From Lachnospiraceae bacterium (GTDB taxonomy: Bacteria; Bacillota; Clostridia; Lachnospirales; Lachnospiraceae), in NCBI GenBank assembly GCA_022796795.1, contig JAAWJI010000018.1:1-64000 (forward strand): 64,000 bases of DNA, written 5' to 3'. Position 1 is the stretch's first letter; each line of letters begins with the position of its first letter. Below the pieces are notes generated by a model that did not search any database, was not told the origin of the DNA, and was given only the letters and a program-made list of their open reading frames with translations. Positions 26,290 to 34,830 of this stretch are shown here, in pieces. Both the position numbers and the translations under genes were made by a program.

Positions 26290-26430
26290 AAGGGTCCTCC
26301 TGTTTATAGACATTACAAATATCATATCATGAAACCCAAAATTTCTCTACCATTTTCCCACAAAGTATGCTATAACTGTAACTGTATTGTATCTCCAAAA
26401 GGAGAATAATAACAAGGAGGAAAATTGAAT

Positions 26431-27045
26431 ATGGAAAAAACACGTAACACAAAGCAGCTGGCTCTGCTGGGTCTTCTCACCGGCGTCCTGCTGCTCATGG
26501 CGTACACACCCCTGGGATACCTGAATATTGGACCTCTGGCCATATCCTTCAACGTGATCCCGGTAGCGCTGGCTGCTGTTGCCCTTGGCCCTATAGGCGG
26601 AGCCGTCATAGGAGCCGTGTTCGGACTCACCAGCTTTCTCCAGTGCATAGGAGTGGGCGGAAGCAGCGCCATGGGAGTCATTCTCTTCGGCATCAATCCC
26701 TTTTTTGCCTTTATCCAGCGGTTTGTACCTCGCCTGCTGGACGGTTTTCTGCTGGGCTATGTTTTCCGTGCCATGCGGAAGGTCACAAACACCCATGTGG
26801 CCTGCTTTGTCACAGGCCTTTGCTCCGCCCTGTTTAACACTGTGCTGTTTATGGGGGCCCTGGTGCTGCTGTTCGGAAACACCCCCTATCTGCAGGAGCT
26901 GATTGCCGGGCGCAATATTATCGTATTTGTCTGCACCTTTGTGGGCATCAACGCGGTCTGCGAGATGGCTGCCTCTACCATCATCACCGGCGCTGTGGGC
27001 TATGCCCTCTTTAAGGCCGGATTTGTGCAGGCTCCGAAAAAGTAA
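26431..27045 (+). CDS. panT: ECF transporter S component, probably for pantothenate (PanT-like)
   Basis: This is a substrate-binding membrane subunit of an energy-coupling factor transporter, with about six hydrophobic helices across 204 residues. The N-terminal KTRNTKQLALLGLLTG has the Ala-rich helix that contacts the T subunit in S components. The pantothenate assignment rests mainly on position between coaBC and coaX. It would use a shared ECF module encoded elsewhere or the A/A'/T set at 34.8-37.3 kb. The ATG at 26431 has AAGGAGG ten bases upstream. Confidence 0.82.
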   Translation: MEKTRNTKQLALLGLLTGVLLLMAYTPLGYLNIGPLAISFNVIPVALAAVALGPIGGAVIGAVFGLTSFLQCIGVGGSSAMGVILFGINPFFAFIQRFVPRLLDGFLLGYVFRAMRKVTNTHVACFVTGLCSALFNTVLFMGALVLLFGNTPYLQELIAGRNIIVFVCTFVGINAVCEMAASTIITGAVGYALFKAGFVQAPKK

Positions 27046-27120
27046 ACTACCATATACCCCAAAGGAATAAATTTGTAAGGGTTAAATTAAAAATTAGGAA
27101 GCTTTATCAGGAGGAACCCC

Positions 27121-27888
27121 ATGATCCTGGCTATCGATATCGGAAACACCAATATTGTCATCGGAGGATTTCAGGACCGGCAGGTATTGTTCTGCGAGCG
27201 GTTTCAGACCAATCACAGGGCCACCAGCCTGGAATACGCCGCCATTTTTAAGGTCACCCTGGAGATTCACCGAATCGACCGCAGGGAAATCACTGGCGCA
27301 ATCCTCTCCTCCGTGGTTCCCTCCATCACCAATACGGTTCGGGAGGCTGTGGAAAAATACACAGCCTCCCATGTTTTGGTGGTAGGGCCCGGCATCAAGA
27401 CCGGCATCCGCATCCAGGCGGACAACCCTGCCCAGCTGGGCAGCGACCTGGTGGTGGGCGCCGTGGCTGGCGCCGCGTCCTACCCGGTTCCCCTAATTAT
27501 CATTGATATGGGCACGGCCACCACCGTGTCCGTGGTAGATTCAGAGAAGACTTTTATCGGGAAAATGATTCTGCCCGGCGTCCAGGTTTCCCTGGACGCC
27601 CTCATCAGCCGCACCTCCCAGCTGCCCAAGATATCCCTGGAGCCGCCGAAAAAGCTCATCGGCAGCAACACGGTGGATTCCATCAAAGGGGGCATCCTCT
27701 ACGGCAATGCCGGGGCCCTGGATGGGATTATTGACCGGATTGAAGCGGAATTGGGAGAGCCCTGTACCGTTATCGCCACCGGCGGGCTGGCCCATATCAT
27801 TACGCCGCTTTGCAGACATGAGATTGCCCTGGATGAGGAACTGCTGCTGCGGGGGCTCATGATTCTTTATGAGAAAAATACTGGGTGA
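27121..27888 (+). CDS. coaX: Type III pantothenate kinase
   Basis: The enzyme phosphorylates pantothenate in the first step of CoA synthesis. The acetate/sugar kinase-Hsp70 fold is marked by the N-terminal DIGNTNIV (phosphate loop), NPAQLGSDLVVGAV, the DMGTATTVSVVD segment and the C-terminal GGLA. The 255-residue length is standard. AGGAGG precedes the ATG. It lies 75 bp after the S component and is probably co-transcribed. In relatives coaX often lies next to dusB and birA; here it has its own locus. Confidence 0.95.
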   Translation: MILAIDIGNTNIVIGGFQDRQVLFCERFQTNHRATSLEYAAIFKVTLEIHRIDRREITGAILSSVVPSITNTVREAVEKYTASHVLVVGPGIKTGIRIQADNPAQLGSDLVVGAVAGAASYPVPLIIIDMGTATTVSVVDSEKTFIGKMILPGVQVSLDALISRTSQLPKISLEPPKKLIGSNTVDSIKGGILYGNAGALDGIIDRIEAELGEPCTVIATGGLAHIITPLCRHEIALDEELLLRGLMILYEKNTG

Positions 27889-27977
27889 TTTGCTTTTTCT
27901 GCTTGTTTTCTATTGACAAATTCCCATCCTTCCGATACAATCATTGGTAAAAGAGATGGGTTTTCACCGTACAGTTT

Positions 27978-28538
27978 TTACTCAAGCGGGTTGCTCGTTT
28001 CTTTTTTTATTGCCAACAGATCATAAAGATATTTCTTTCCGTCCGCATCATGGCGCACGAGCATCCGGGCATAAAAAATATTGTACCTGCAGACTTCGCC
28101 GCTCTTCTCATCATATACCGGCAAAGCAAACCGCACATCATAACGATACCACCCGTACTTAGCGTCCTTTTCATGCTCCTTTTTCGTATTCTCCGAATAC
28201 TCCCCATTCGTAGCGATCCAGATCAACTCAGGTATCCCTTGTGCCGCATTGGACTTGGCCTTCGCGGCAGCCCCTTTCAGGGCAATCCTGCTCTCTGAAC
28301 CGGCGTATTCGTCCGGAAAGATGCTGGAAATGAATATCTTTTCAGACGTTTCCGCAATCTCGTAAAATTCCCCGACATACTCTTTGAGATAGTTCTCTAC
28401 CTCTTTCCAGTCTTCCCTCTTTTTGCCTTTAAAACGGATATCGTTAATGAGGACAATCTTCTCACCATTTAGGCCGACAATAATATTCACGTTTCTATCC
28501 AAGGTGTCCCACCTTTTCCTGAAACTGTTATCCATCAT
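27978..28538 (-). CDS. Orphan nuclease-like domain protein (MuF-C / PBECR-like), function uncertain
   Basis: The 186-residue soluble protein has a C-terminal half (WYRYDVRFALPVYD, YNIFYARMLVRHDADGKK, YLYDLLAIKKETSNPLE) resembling the C-terminal module of phage MuF-like and conjugative-element helicase proteins. Such modules are predicted BECR-fold (barnase-EndoU-ColicinE5-RelE) nucleases. Here it stands alone without the carrier protein. The N-terminal half (NVNIIVGLNGEKIVLINDIR, WKEVENYLKEYVGEFYEIAE) fits an alpha/beta nuclease fold with conserved K/S/N residues. The identification is from memory. Either of two adjacent ATGs could be the start. No immunity gene is evident beside it. Confidence 0.5.
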   Translation of the reverse strand: MMDNSFRKRWDTLDRNVNIIVGLNGEKIVLINDIRFKGKKREDWKEVENYLKEYVGEFYEIAETSEKIFISSIFPDEYAGSESRIALKGAAAKAKSNAAQGIPELIWIATNGEYSENTKKEHEKDAKYGWYRYDVRFALPVYDEKSGEVCRYNIFYARMLVRHDADGKKYLYDLLAIKKETSNPLE

Positions 28539-28627
28539 TCCTCATAAATACACAGCCCTTAACCTCATTCAAACTATTCTAATGAAATCTTATCCTTTCC
28601 CCAACTATATGTCAATATCAGCGCTAA

Positions 28628-28677
28628 GAAAGCCGAACCCCAGCAGTCATTCATCCCTGCCAGAGTCCGGCTTTTTC
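28628..28677. terminator. Bidirectional terminator-like hairpin
   Basis: Arms GAAAGCCG (28628-28635) and CGGCTTTTTC (28668-28677) with further imperfect GACTCTGG-type pairing enclose a 30-nt interior. The plus strand ends in TTTTT and the minus strand ends in TTTC. It is in the 296-bp gap 28539-28834, which otherwise shows no gene. Confidence 0.5.
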
Positions 28678-28834
28678 TGTCTTTCATTTTTTACACCTTT
28701 CCATGCACTCAACTGCAATGGAACCCGCTCTTCCATTCCCACACATTTTTACTGATAAACCGGGGGATTCCCTCTTCTATTTTCAAGTTTCCCGATTTTA
28801 CGACAAAAAACCGGAAATATTTTTGCTTTTTTCT

Positions 28835-29669
28835 CTATTTCTGACGTTTCAGAACAATGGGACACACCTTGAACCGCTCCAGCACCCGGCTCAAAAATTC
28901 CGGACGTCCCATGCCCTCCCAGGTGTCGAGACAGGAGCCGTTCTGCTGGTCCAGCACATATTCGCTGATCATGTAATTCCCCTCCTCAAGATTGTCAAAG
29001 GCAATGTGGATCCCCTCCTGCCTGTGAAGAAGTTTCCCCTTCATTTTTGCCAGGAGCTCCAGCACATGATATCCCGGCATTTTGAAGCCGAAATTGGAGA
29101 GCAGGCCCATGCCTCCGTTGAAGGGGCGGCTGCTGGCTGTATACTCCTCTTTTTCGTCTGTCAAAATCCAGTCCACCAACCGGTTATAAAGGCGCTGTCC
29201 CAGATCTGAAACATCCAGGTCTCCACCTCCTCCGGGGAATAGCGCTCCATACAGTGGGTCAAGAGGCCTGTGAGAAGCCGGTTCCATTTTTCCTGGCTCT
29301 TAGGCCTGCAGTGATAGCCGTTGTATTCATATTTCAGGGAGGAGGCCAGCTGGCGGGGAAGGTAAATTCTATATAGGGCTTCAGGCCTGCCCGAAGCACA
29401 ATGTCCAAGAGCTTATCCACCAGCATAAAGGACAGCACCGGATTTCCCTGGGAATCCTCCTGGTATACCCGCATGGAATCATCCAGAATCCCATGAAAAT
29501 GAATATACCGAGGGACCTCCCAGATCCACTGATTTTTGTTCACATTTCCCCTGTTCTTTACCCCCATAAAGGAGCGCAACAGAATATGGACGCTAGATCT
29601 GAATGATTCCCTTTTCCATAATAAAACTCCCTTCCGCATCATTTTATCTGATCCAGAAGGGAGTTTCAA
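28835..29669 (-). pseudogene. Decayed GH39-like glycosidase (AraC-GH39 type)
   Basis: Three consecutive minus-strand segments in different frames match one GH39 domain. The first (29669-29334) reads RYIHFHGILDDSMRVYQEDS, then FMLVDKLLDIVLRAGLKPYI. The second (about 29340-29170) reads KWNRLLTGLLTHCMERYSPE and EVETWMFQIWD, the region that normally holds the WNEP acid/base motif. The third (29200-28835) reads YNRLVDWILTDEKEEYT and NGGMGLLSNFGFKMPGYHV. At least two frameshifts are present, the acid/base motif is altered (IWDS) and the N-terminal regulatory part is missing. The gene is therefore not functional. Confidence 0.7.
29624..29666 (-). terminator. Hairpin terminator of the small conserved gene
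   Basis: Perfect 11-bp arms AAACTCCCTTC (29624-29634) and GAAGGGAGTTT (29656-29666) lie about 30 bp beyond the stop of the 77-residue gene. The minus strand continues TTTTATT. Confidence 0.6.
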
Positions 29670-29693
29670 GGTGTCTGTTTTCTATTTTGTCTA

Positions 29694-29927
29694 TTAACCG
29701 TTGATCATAAAAGAAACCAGCTTATCAATATCCTCTTTCTCATAGGCCAGAATCTCCAGCTCCGGAATCTCACCGTTGGAGAAAATGTTTGCCATGGATA
29801 CATACTGAGAAAGCTTAGACTTCAGATTCAGTCTGTCTCCCTCGCCGGTTACCAGCTCTACCTTACCCTGGCAGCTGTCGATTACCTTAAAGAATTTCTC
29901 AATGTCTGTGATGTTTTGTACCTTCAT
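29694..29927 (-). CDS. Small conserved protein (77 aa) of unknown function
   Basis: This is a compact soluble protein (KVQNITDIEKFFKVIDSCQG, KVELVTGEGDRLNLKSKLSQ, then an acidic C-terminal helix ending SFMING). I recall a conserved Lachnospiraceae family sometimes labelled polyA polymerase-like, but nothing in the sequence shows an enzyme. AAAGGAG precedes the ATG. The leader contains a CGCCCTG/CAGGGCG hairpin (29951-29969) just upstream of the ribosome binding site. It has its own terminator, so it is monocistronic. Confidence 0.75.
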   Translation of the reverse strand: MKVQNITDIEKFFKVIDSCQGKVELVTGEGDRLNLKSKLSQYVSMANIFSNGEIPELEILAYEKEDIDKLVSFMING

Positions 29928-30071
29928 TTTACTTGCTCCTTTCTTCAGATCGCCCTGCTCCTCAGGGCGGGGATGCGTTTTCTTGTTTCCTCTTTACACC
30001 CCCTATTATATCCGGAATCCCTTTATTTGCAAGCATTTTCTAGCACTTTTTCAAAGTTTATGAAATTTTTC

Positions 30072-30905
30072 TCATTTTCGGAGAATCCGCTTCTCTGTTA
30101 TCTCTATTTTGCCCTCTTTCAGCAGATGACCCACAGCTCTTTTAAACGCATTTTTACTAAGATGCAGCTCCCGCTCAATGATTTCCGGGGAAACTTTGTC
30201 ATTAAATGGAAGAACCCCGTCGTATTCCTCAATAACCTGCAGCACAAATTCCGCGTCCTTTTCCATCTGCTTGGGAATCTTTTCCCGGACGCTTAGATCC
30301 AGCTTGCCGTCCTCCTTGACGCTCCGGACCCGGGCCTCCACCACCTGGCCCACAGCCAGGTTTCCAAAATACTCCTGCTTGTTGATGAGCCCGGAATATT
30401 GGTCGTCCACGGCCACAAAGGCCCCGAAATTGTCGCTGATCTCATAGATCCGTCCCTTTACCAGGTCGTCCTTCTCATAGGGGGCGTCTGTGCGCAGATA
30501 GTGGTAAACCTTCATGGTAGAGCAAAGCCTGCTGCTCTTGTCCACATACAGGGCTGCCAGTACCTGATCCCCCGGGCGCACCCGACAGGTCTGCTCCCGG
30601 AAGGGCAGCAACAAATCCTTTTCCAGTCCCCAGCTTAAGAAGGCCCCGATCTTTCCCACCTGGGCCACAGACAGCAGGGCCACCTGCCCCAGGGTCACCA
30701 GGGGCGTCTGGGTGGTGGAGATCAACCGGTCTTTAGAATCCCGGTACACAAAGACCTCCATCTCATCCCCCACACGGCTCTCCGGCGGCACCTGCTTTCC
30801 GGGAAGCAAGACCCGTTCCTGGGCATCCCGGTCTTCTGCCAGATACACGCCGAAATCCACCCGCTTTATGATGGTAAGCTTCTGCTTTTTTCCTAATTCA
30901 ATCAT
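30072..30905 (-). CDS. cvfB: S1 RNA-binding domain protein (CvfB/YitL-like)
   Basis: The 277-residue protein has tandem S1-like OB folds (about residues 1-65, 70-140 and 150-215; DLVKGRIYEISDNFGAFVAV, LDLSVREKIPKQM). A C-terminal winged helix (about 230-277; IIERELHLSKNAFKRAVGHL) follows. This is the layout of CvfB, an RNA-binding regulator of gene expression. It is monocistronic; a GGAAAGGA sequence precedes the ATG. Confidence 0.88.
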   Translation of the reverse strand: MIELGKKQKLTIIKRVDFGVYLAEDRDAQERVLLPGKQVPPESRVGDEMEVFVYRDSKDRLISTTQTPLVTLGQVALLSVAQVGKIGAFLSWGLEKDLLLPFREQTCRVRPGDQVLAALYVDKSSRLCSTMKVYHYLRTDAPYEKDDLVKGRIYEISDNFGAFVAVDDQYSGLINKQEYFGNLAVGQVVEARVRSVKEDGKLDLSVREKIPKQMEKDAEFVLQVIEEYDGVLPFNDKVSPEIIERELHLSKNAFKRAVGHLLKEGKIEITEKRILRK

Positions 30906-31069
30906 ATTTTTCGTTCCTTTCCTATCTGGAAGCAGCTTGGGAAAGCTCTGTCAGGCTCCTTCCTCCGTCCCTTCTGTATACGCCCCTTTCCCTCTCCTGG
31001 CATCTCAGGAATTACAACCTGCCGCTTCATCAAAACCGATTGCCTGCAAGCGCCTGTATTTCCGGGCTT

Positions 31070-31774
31070 CTATCGCTGAAATTCCACAGTGGCGTAGGGT
31101 TTTCCTGCCTCATCACACAGCGCAACCGTACAAATCCCCGACTCCAGTTTCACCTGGGGACAAATCCGATCTCCCAGCACCGCGGATTTTTTGTACTCCG
31201 CCCGCATCTGCCGGATGGAAAAACCCTGGGGCAGATAATCTTTTGCCATCTGTACATACTGCCCATTGTTCACATGGTGGTTGCTGTCCAGATGGGAAAC
31301 ATGGACCAGAAAGGATTCCTGGGGCCGGGCGTCCTCCGGCACCGGCACCTTCCGGGGCGCGTAGTCCATATCCAGCCGCTCCTCCAGGGTGTAGGCCTGC
31401 ACCACATCCTCTGGCGCCTTCACCGGCCGCCCCCGCTCCGTGTCCACAAAGGCCCAGAGACTGTTGGCATAGGCCAGAAGCTCTCCCTCCCTGCTTCGCA
31501 TGGCAAAATTGCGGGAGCCTGTGAAGCCGTTGAACTCATAGGGCCAGGTTTCTGTGGAAATCTCCTCGCACAGATCCGCGTATCGGTTCACCACAATCTG
31601 CCAGGAATTCAAAACCCAGACCCGGTTTCTCTGCTCCAGCTGCTTTAACCCTACACCCAGCCCCTCGGACTGGAAGGTGCTGCAATCCTGAAAGTAATTT
31701 AATATAGAAAGCAAAGTTATCTTTTTATCCTCCCCCGCCTCACTGTAACGGACGCGGCTTTGAAATGCGTACAT
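31070..31774 (-). CDS. Acyl-ACP thioesterase family protein
   Basis: The protein is a double hot-dog thioesterase that releases fatty acids from acyl carrier protein (234 aa). The N-terminal half holds SRVRYSEAGEDKKITLLSIL, LGVGLKQLEQRNRVWVLNSW and AFVDTERGRPVK. The second hot-dog has SHLDSNHHVNNGQYVQMA, with the Asn/His catalytic pair of FatA/FatB-like enzymes. The ATG at 31774 with AAAGGA upstream is used; the open frame extends 36 codons further with no ribosome binding site. Confidence 0.9.
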   Translation of the reverse strand: MYAFQSRVRYSEAGEDKKITLLSILNYFQDCSTFQSEGLGVGLKQLEQRNRVWVLNSWQIVVNRYADLCEEISTETWPYEFNGFTGSRNFAMRSREGELLAYANSLWAFVDTERGRPVKAPEDVVQAYTLEERLDMDYAPRKVPVPEDARPQESFLVHVSHLDSNHHVNNGQYVQMAKDYLPQGFSIRQMRAEYKKSAVLGDRICPQVKLESGICTVALCDEAGKPYATVEFQR

Positions 31775-32005
31775 AGTTCTGTCCTTTCTGTAAGCTCTTT
31801 CTTGTTGGCTTCCTTCTATTATAAAGGCGTCTCTGTGGATTCGCAAGGATAAAATGCTTGCGGAAAAGCTGTAAGCAATCAAACAGCATTCAAATAGATG
31901 GAAATTTTATTGTAAATGCCAGGGGTTTTCTGTATAATGAATTCGTAGCAGAGGCATGCAAAACCGCCTCTATCCTGGCAGAATCAGATCTTTCACGGAG
32001 GTTTT

Positions 32006-32488
32006 ATGAGCTCTTTTACAGAACAGGCAGAGCTGGCGAAAAAGCTTTACTTTGAGAAGCTGGCAAAGGAAGAAAAAACAGGCTATCTGAGCCTGGAACA
32101 AATTACAAAACAGATCTGTGAACATGTGGAAAACCGGATTCTGCAGAACATCCAGAACGGCTATGTGGTAAAGCACAGCGGGTTCACCGGCACGGTTTTC
32201 AACAAGCCAGTGGAAGTTTACGATACCTTTGCCCCCCTGGAGCTTCACTTTACTTACAAGTCCAAGTATTCCATCAGCTATATTCCTCCGGGGGAAAGCG
32301 ATCACTCGGACTTTTTTGTGGTGGGCCTTACTTCCATGCGGGAGGCCCGGGCTCTCATGGAAAACGTAGTGAGCAGGCTTCAGGAGGAAAAGATCCTTCT
32401 CAAGGGAAGGGACGCCTTTTTTCAAAAGCTGAACAGCTCCAAGAGCTTAGGGAATCTGGAGCTGCAGTTTCTCTATGAATTTGAATGA
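32006..32488 (+). CDS. Conserved hypothetical protein (160 aa)
   Basis: No family was recognised. It is a soluble protein with a helical N-terminal half (EQAELAKKLYFEKLAKEEKT, ITKQICEHVENRILQNIQ) and a mixed C-terminal half (FTGTVFNKPVEVYDTFAPLE, HFTYKSKYSISYIPPGESDH). There is no signal or membrane segment. GGAGG is correctly placed before the ATG and codon use matches the neighbours, so it is probably a real gene. It is divergent from the thioesterase gene. Confidence 0.7.
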   Translation: MSSFTEQAELAKKLYFEKLAKEEKTGYLSLEQITKQICEHVENRILQNIQNGYVVKHSGFTGTVFNKPVEVYDTFAPLELHFTYKSKYSISYIPPGESDHSDFFVVGLTSMREARALMENVVSRLQEEKILLKGRDAFFQKLNSSKSLGNLELQFLYEFE

Positions 32489-32531
32489 AACCCCAAAATA
32501 GGGATTCTAAGTGCCGTATGGGAGAGAGAAA

Positions 32532-32633
32532 ATGGGAAGAAATAAAAAAGAAAGATTTCAGATTTTAAAAGAAATTGCAGAGTATCAGTTGAATGTACTC
32601 AATGAGGCGGAACAGATAAAAAAAGTTGAATGA
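32532..32633 (+). CDS. Possible 33-residue ORF or gene remnant
   Basis: An ATG with GGAGAGAG upstream opens a 33-codon Lys/Glu-rich frame (MGRNKKERFQILKEIAEYQL...). A second short frame follows (MQYLKQQAVTQESKNPHAAA..., ending about 32773). Neither is recognised; together they may be debris of a small gene. The gap 32489-32782 otherwise shows nothing. Confidence 0.25.
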   Translation: MGRNKKERFQILKEIAEYQLNVLNEAEQIKKVE

Positions 32634-32782
32634 AGAGTGCTTCCATGCAATGTAAGCGATAAACAGCAAATACGATTGAGGCAATGCAATACCTAAAACA
32701 GCAGGCTGTTACACAGGAATCAAAAAATCCCCATGCAGCAGCCCTAAATCTAATTTCTTTTCAAAAAGCTTAACCCGTCCGT

Positions 32783-33541
32783 TTAGCCGCGCCCATTCGC
32801 AAGATCGAAACCTCGAAAGGAATATCGGAACCTCCCCCTGGAATATTCTCCAAACTGGACAGCCTCCCTGGGACAGCGGTTCAGGCAGGACATGCACATG
32901 CAGCAGTCCTCCTTCACCCAAACCGGAATCCCCTCCTGGATCTCTATGGCATGGGCCGGGCACAGCTTTGCGCACAGGCCGCAGCCTGTACAGAGGTCCT
33001 GTTCTACCCAGTAGGGGGCTGTCTTTCGCATGGTTTCATTAAAGAGGGTGTATCCCTTGTAGCTGCGGTTGTGCCCGTCCTCCCCACGCAGAGTGTCAAA
33101 TACGCCCTCTTCCCTGGCCTGTATCCGGGGAAGGATCTCCTCCAGCCGGATTTTGGCGGCACAAAGCTTTTCAAATGCGCTTTCCTCGGTCTCCAGAATC
33201 CTGTCCAGAACCGGAAAATTGTCCGGCATTTTAATGCCATACCCGCTCTTCAACGGCAGATATTCACTAAAATGCTCCAACGCGTCCCCAGTCACATTGC
33301 TGAAGGTACAGACCGCAAAGGTAAAGGCCTCTCCCGGGTCCACTCTTCTGGCAAATTCAATCATCATCTCCGGAGCTGCATAAGCGTAAATAGGAAATAC
33401 AAAGCCCAGATTATCAGCGGTCGAAAAGTGAAAGGCCTCCGGATCTAAATCCACAATGCTTTTCGCCTCATCTCCCAGCCGCTTTGCAATGATTTTTGCC
33501 AATCCCTGAGAGTTTCCCGTACCGGAAAAATAAAATATCAT
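32783..33541 (-). CDS. EFR1-type flavodoxin-ferredoxin fusion protein
   Basis: The N-terminal flavodoxin-like domain (residues 1-150) starts with the FMN phosphate loop SGTGNS. The C-terminal 2[4Fe-4S] ferredoxin domain (about 183-230) has CTGCGLCAKLCP and CCMCMSCLNRCP. EFR1 proteins are redox carriers of unknown partner. The gene starts 2 nt after the stop of the MFS gene, so the two are translated together. Confidence 0.9.
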   Translation of the reverse strand: MIFYFSGTGNSQGLAKIIAKRLGDEAKSIVDLDPEAFHFSTADNLGFVFPIYAYAAPEMMIEFARRVDPGEAFTFAVCTFSNVTGDALEHFSEYLPLKSGYGIKMPDNFPVLDRILETEESAFEKLCAAKIRLEEILPRIQAREEGVFDTLRGEDGHNRSYKGYTLFNETMRKTAPYWVEQDLCTGCGLCAKLCPAHAIEIQEGIPVWVKEDCCMCMSCLNRCPREAVQFGEYSRGRFRYSFRGFDLANGRG

Positions 33542-33543
33542 GG

Positions 33544-34800
33544 TTACCGTTTCCTTTCTTTTCCAAATTTTTCATAAAAGGCTTTCCGCGACAGCAGATC
33601 CGAAAGGATCATGGCGGCCGTCATGGCAATGGATAAAAGGGAGAATAGGAACCACACAGCTTCATATCCCCCTGTCCGATCATAGATCAGAGCATTCAGC
33701 GGAGCCCCCACTCCGGCTCCCCAGAACAGCAGGGAGCTAAACAGTCCGTAAAGAGCCCCATAGTCCCTTTGCCCGAACAGCTTACTGGTAAGATACGTGG
33801 GCAGCATGACCTGCAGGGGAACCGTAGCCCCGAAAAGCAATGCCAGAAGAAGAATAGACCAGCCATCCCGGAAGAATGGCAGTCCCGCCATGGCTCCCAA
33901 CGCCACAAGACCGCAGAACAAGGAGGTTTTCCCCACGCTGAACCGGTCAAAGAGGGCGCCTACACCAATCTTTGCAATTCCCGCTGTCAGCATCACCGCA
34001 GAGTAGGCTCTTGCGGCTCCTTCCGCCCCAGGGCCGCTCTCTGTCCAGTAGGCCACCAGGTGCTGCTGAGTGCCAAAGGTAATGATTCCAACCAGAAACA
34101 GGGCAAAGGCAAAAAGCCAGAAGGAAGGCATTCTGAAAGCTTCTCTTCGGGTAAATCCCACAGCTTCCGCCTGCTCCTCCCGGACATCCGCCGCTTTCCC
34201 ATAAGGACTAATCCCCATTTCCGAAGGTTGCATCCGTATGAGGAACAGCGTTGTAGGCACCAGGATCGCCAGAATGGCGCAGGCCAGAACAAAATAGGCT
34301 CTTCGCCACCCCCACACTACGATCACTCTGGAAATTACAGGGGAAAACACAGCTGAAAAGAGGCCTGTCCCCATAAACGCAATCCCTGTCACAAGACCTC
34401 GCTTTTCATGAAACCAGTTATTTAGAAGAATCGCCACCGGCATACCACCGCAGAAGCTGATACAGATACCCGCCAAAACAGCGCCCCCATAAAAGAAGGG
34501 CAGAGTAGAGGCCGCCGCAAACAAAAGCATGGAGCAGGCGCCGCAGAGGGCTCCCGTAAGAATCAGCGCCTTGGGCGGAAACCGTTGATAGAGATCCCCG
34601 ATTACCGGCATAATCAGCATGGATGTAACTGTAGCAAAGGTGGTATACATGGTGAACTCTGTCCGCCCCAGTCCCAGGGAGGCCGTAACCGGCTCCACAA
34701 ACAGCGCTCCAAAATAGCTTAAAATCCCTGTGCTTGCAGCTGTCAAAAGCATGCAGGCCAGCACAATGACCCAGCCATAGAAAAATTTTGTCTTTTTCAT
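33544..34800 (-). CDS. MFS transporter, OFA (oxalate/formate antiporter-like) family
   Basis: The 418-residue protein has 12 predicted membrane helices in two halves joined by a cytoplasmic loop at about residues 195-225. The first helix region (FFYGWVIVLACMLLTAASTG) and the ILSYFGALF / CISFCGGMP segments are typical of the OFA clade, which moves monocarboxylates. It is 31 bp after an ECF ATPase gene and immediately before the EFR1 gene, so it may be the tail of the ECF operon. Substrate unknown. Confidence 0.83.
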   Translation of the reverse strand: MKKTKFFYGWVIVLACMLLTAASTGILSYFGALFVEPVTASLGLGRTEFTMYTTFATVTSMLIMPVIGDLYQRFPPKALILTGALCGACSMLLFAAASTLPFFYGGAVLAGICISFCGGMPVAILLNNWFHEKRGLVTGIAFMGTGLFSAVFSPVISRVIVVWGWRRAYFVLACAILAILVPTTLFLIRMQPSEMGISPYGKAADVREEQAEAVGFTRREAFRMPSFWLFAFALFLVGIITFGTQQHLVAYWTESGPGAEGAARAYSAVMLTAGIAKIGVGALFDRFSVGKTSLFCGLVALGAMAGLPFFRDGWSILLLALLFGATVPLQVMLPTYLTSKLFGQRDYGALYGLFSSLLFWGAGVGAPLNALIYDRTGGYEAVWFLFSLLSIAMTAAMILSDLLSRKAFYEKFGKERKR

Positions 34801-34830
34801 TCTCTGTGGTCTCCAGCTGTCACAGTCCTA

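Noticed and set aside
26347-26796. 149-residue minus-strand ORF over the PanT-like gene
   Set aside because: It is the shadow of a clear membrane protein gene with a proper ribosome binding site on the plus strand.
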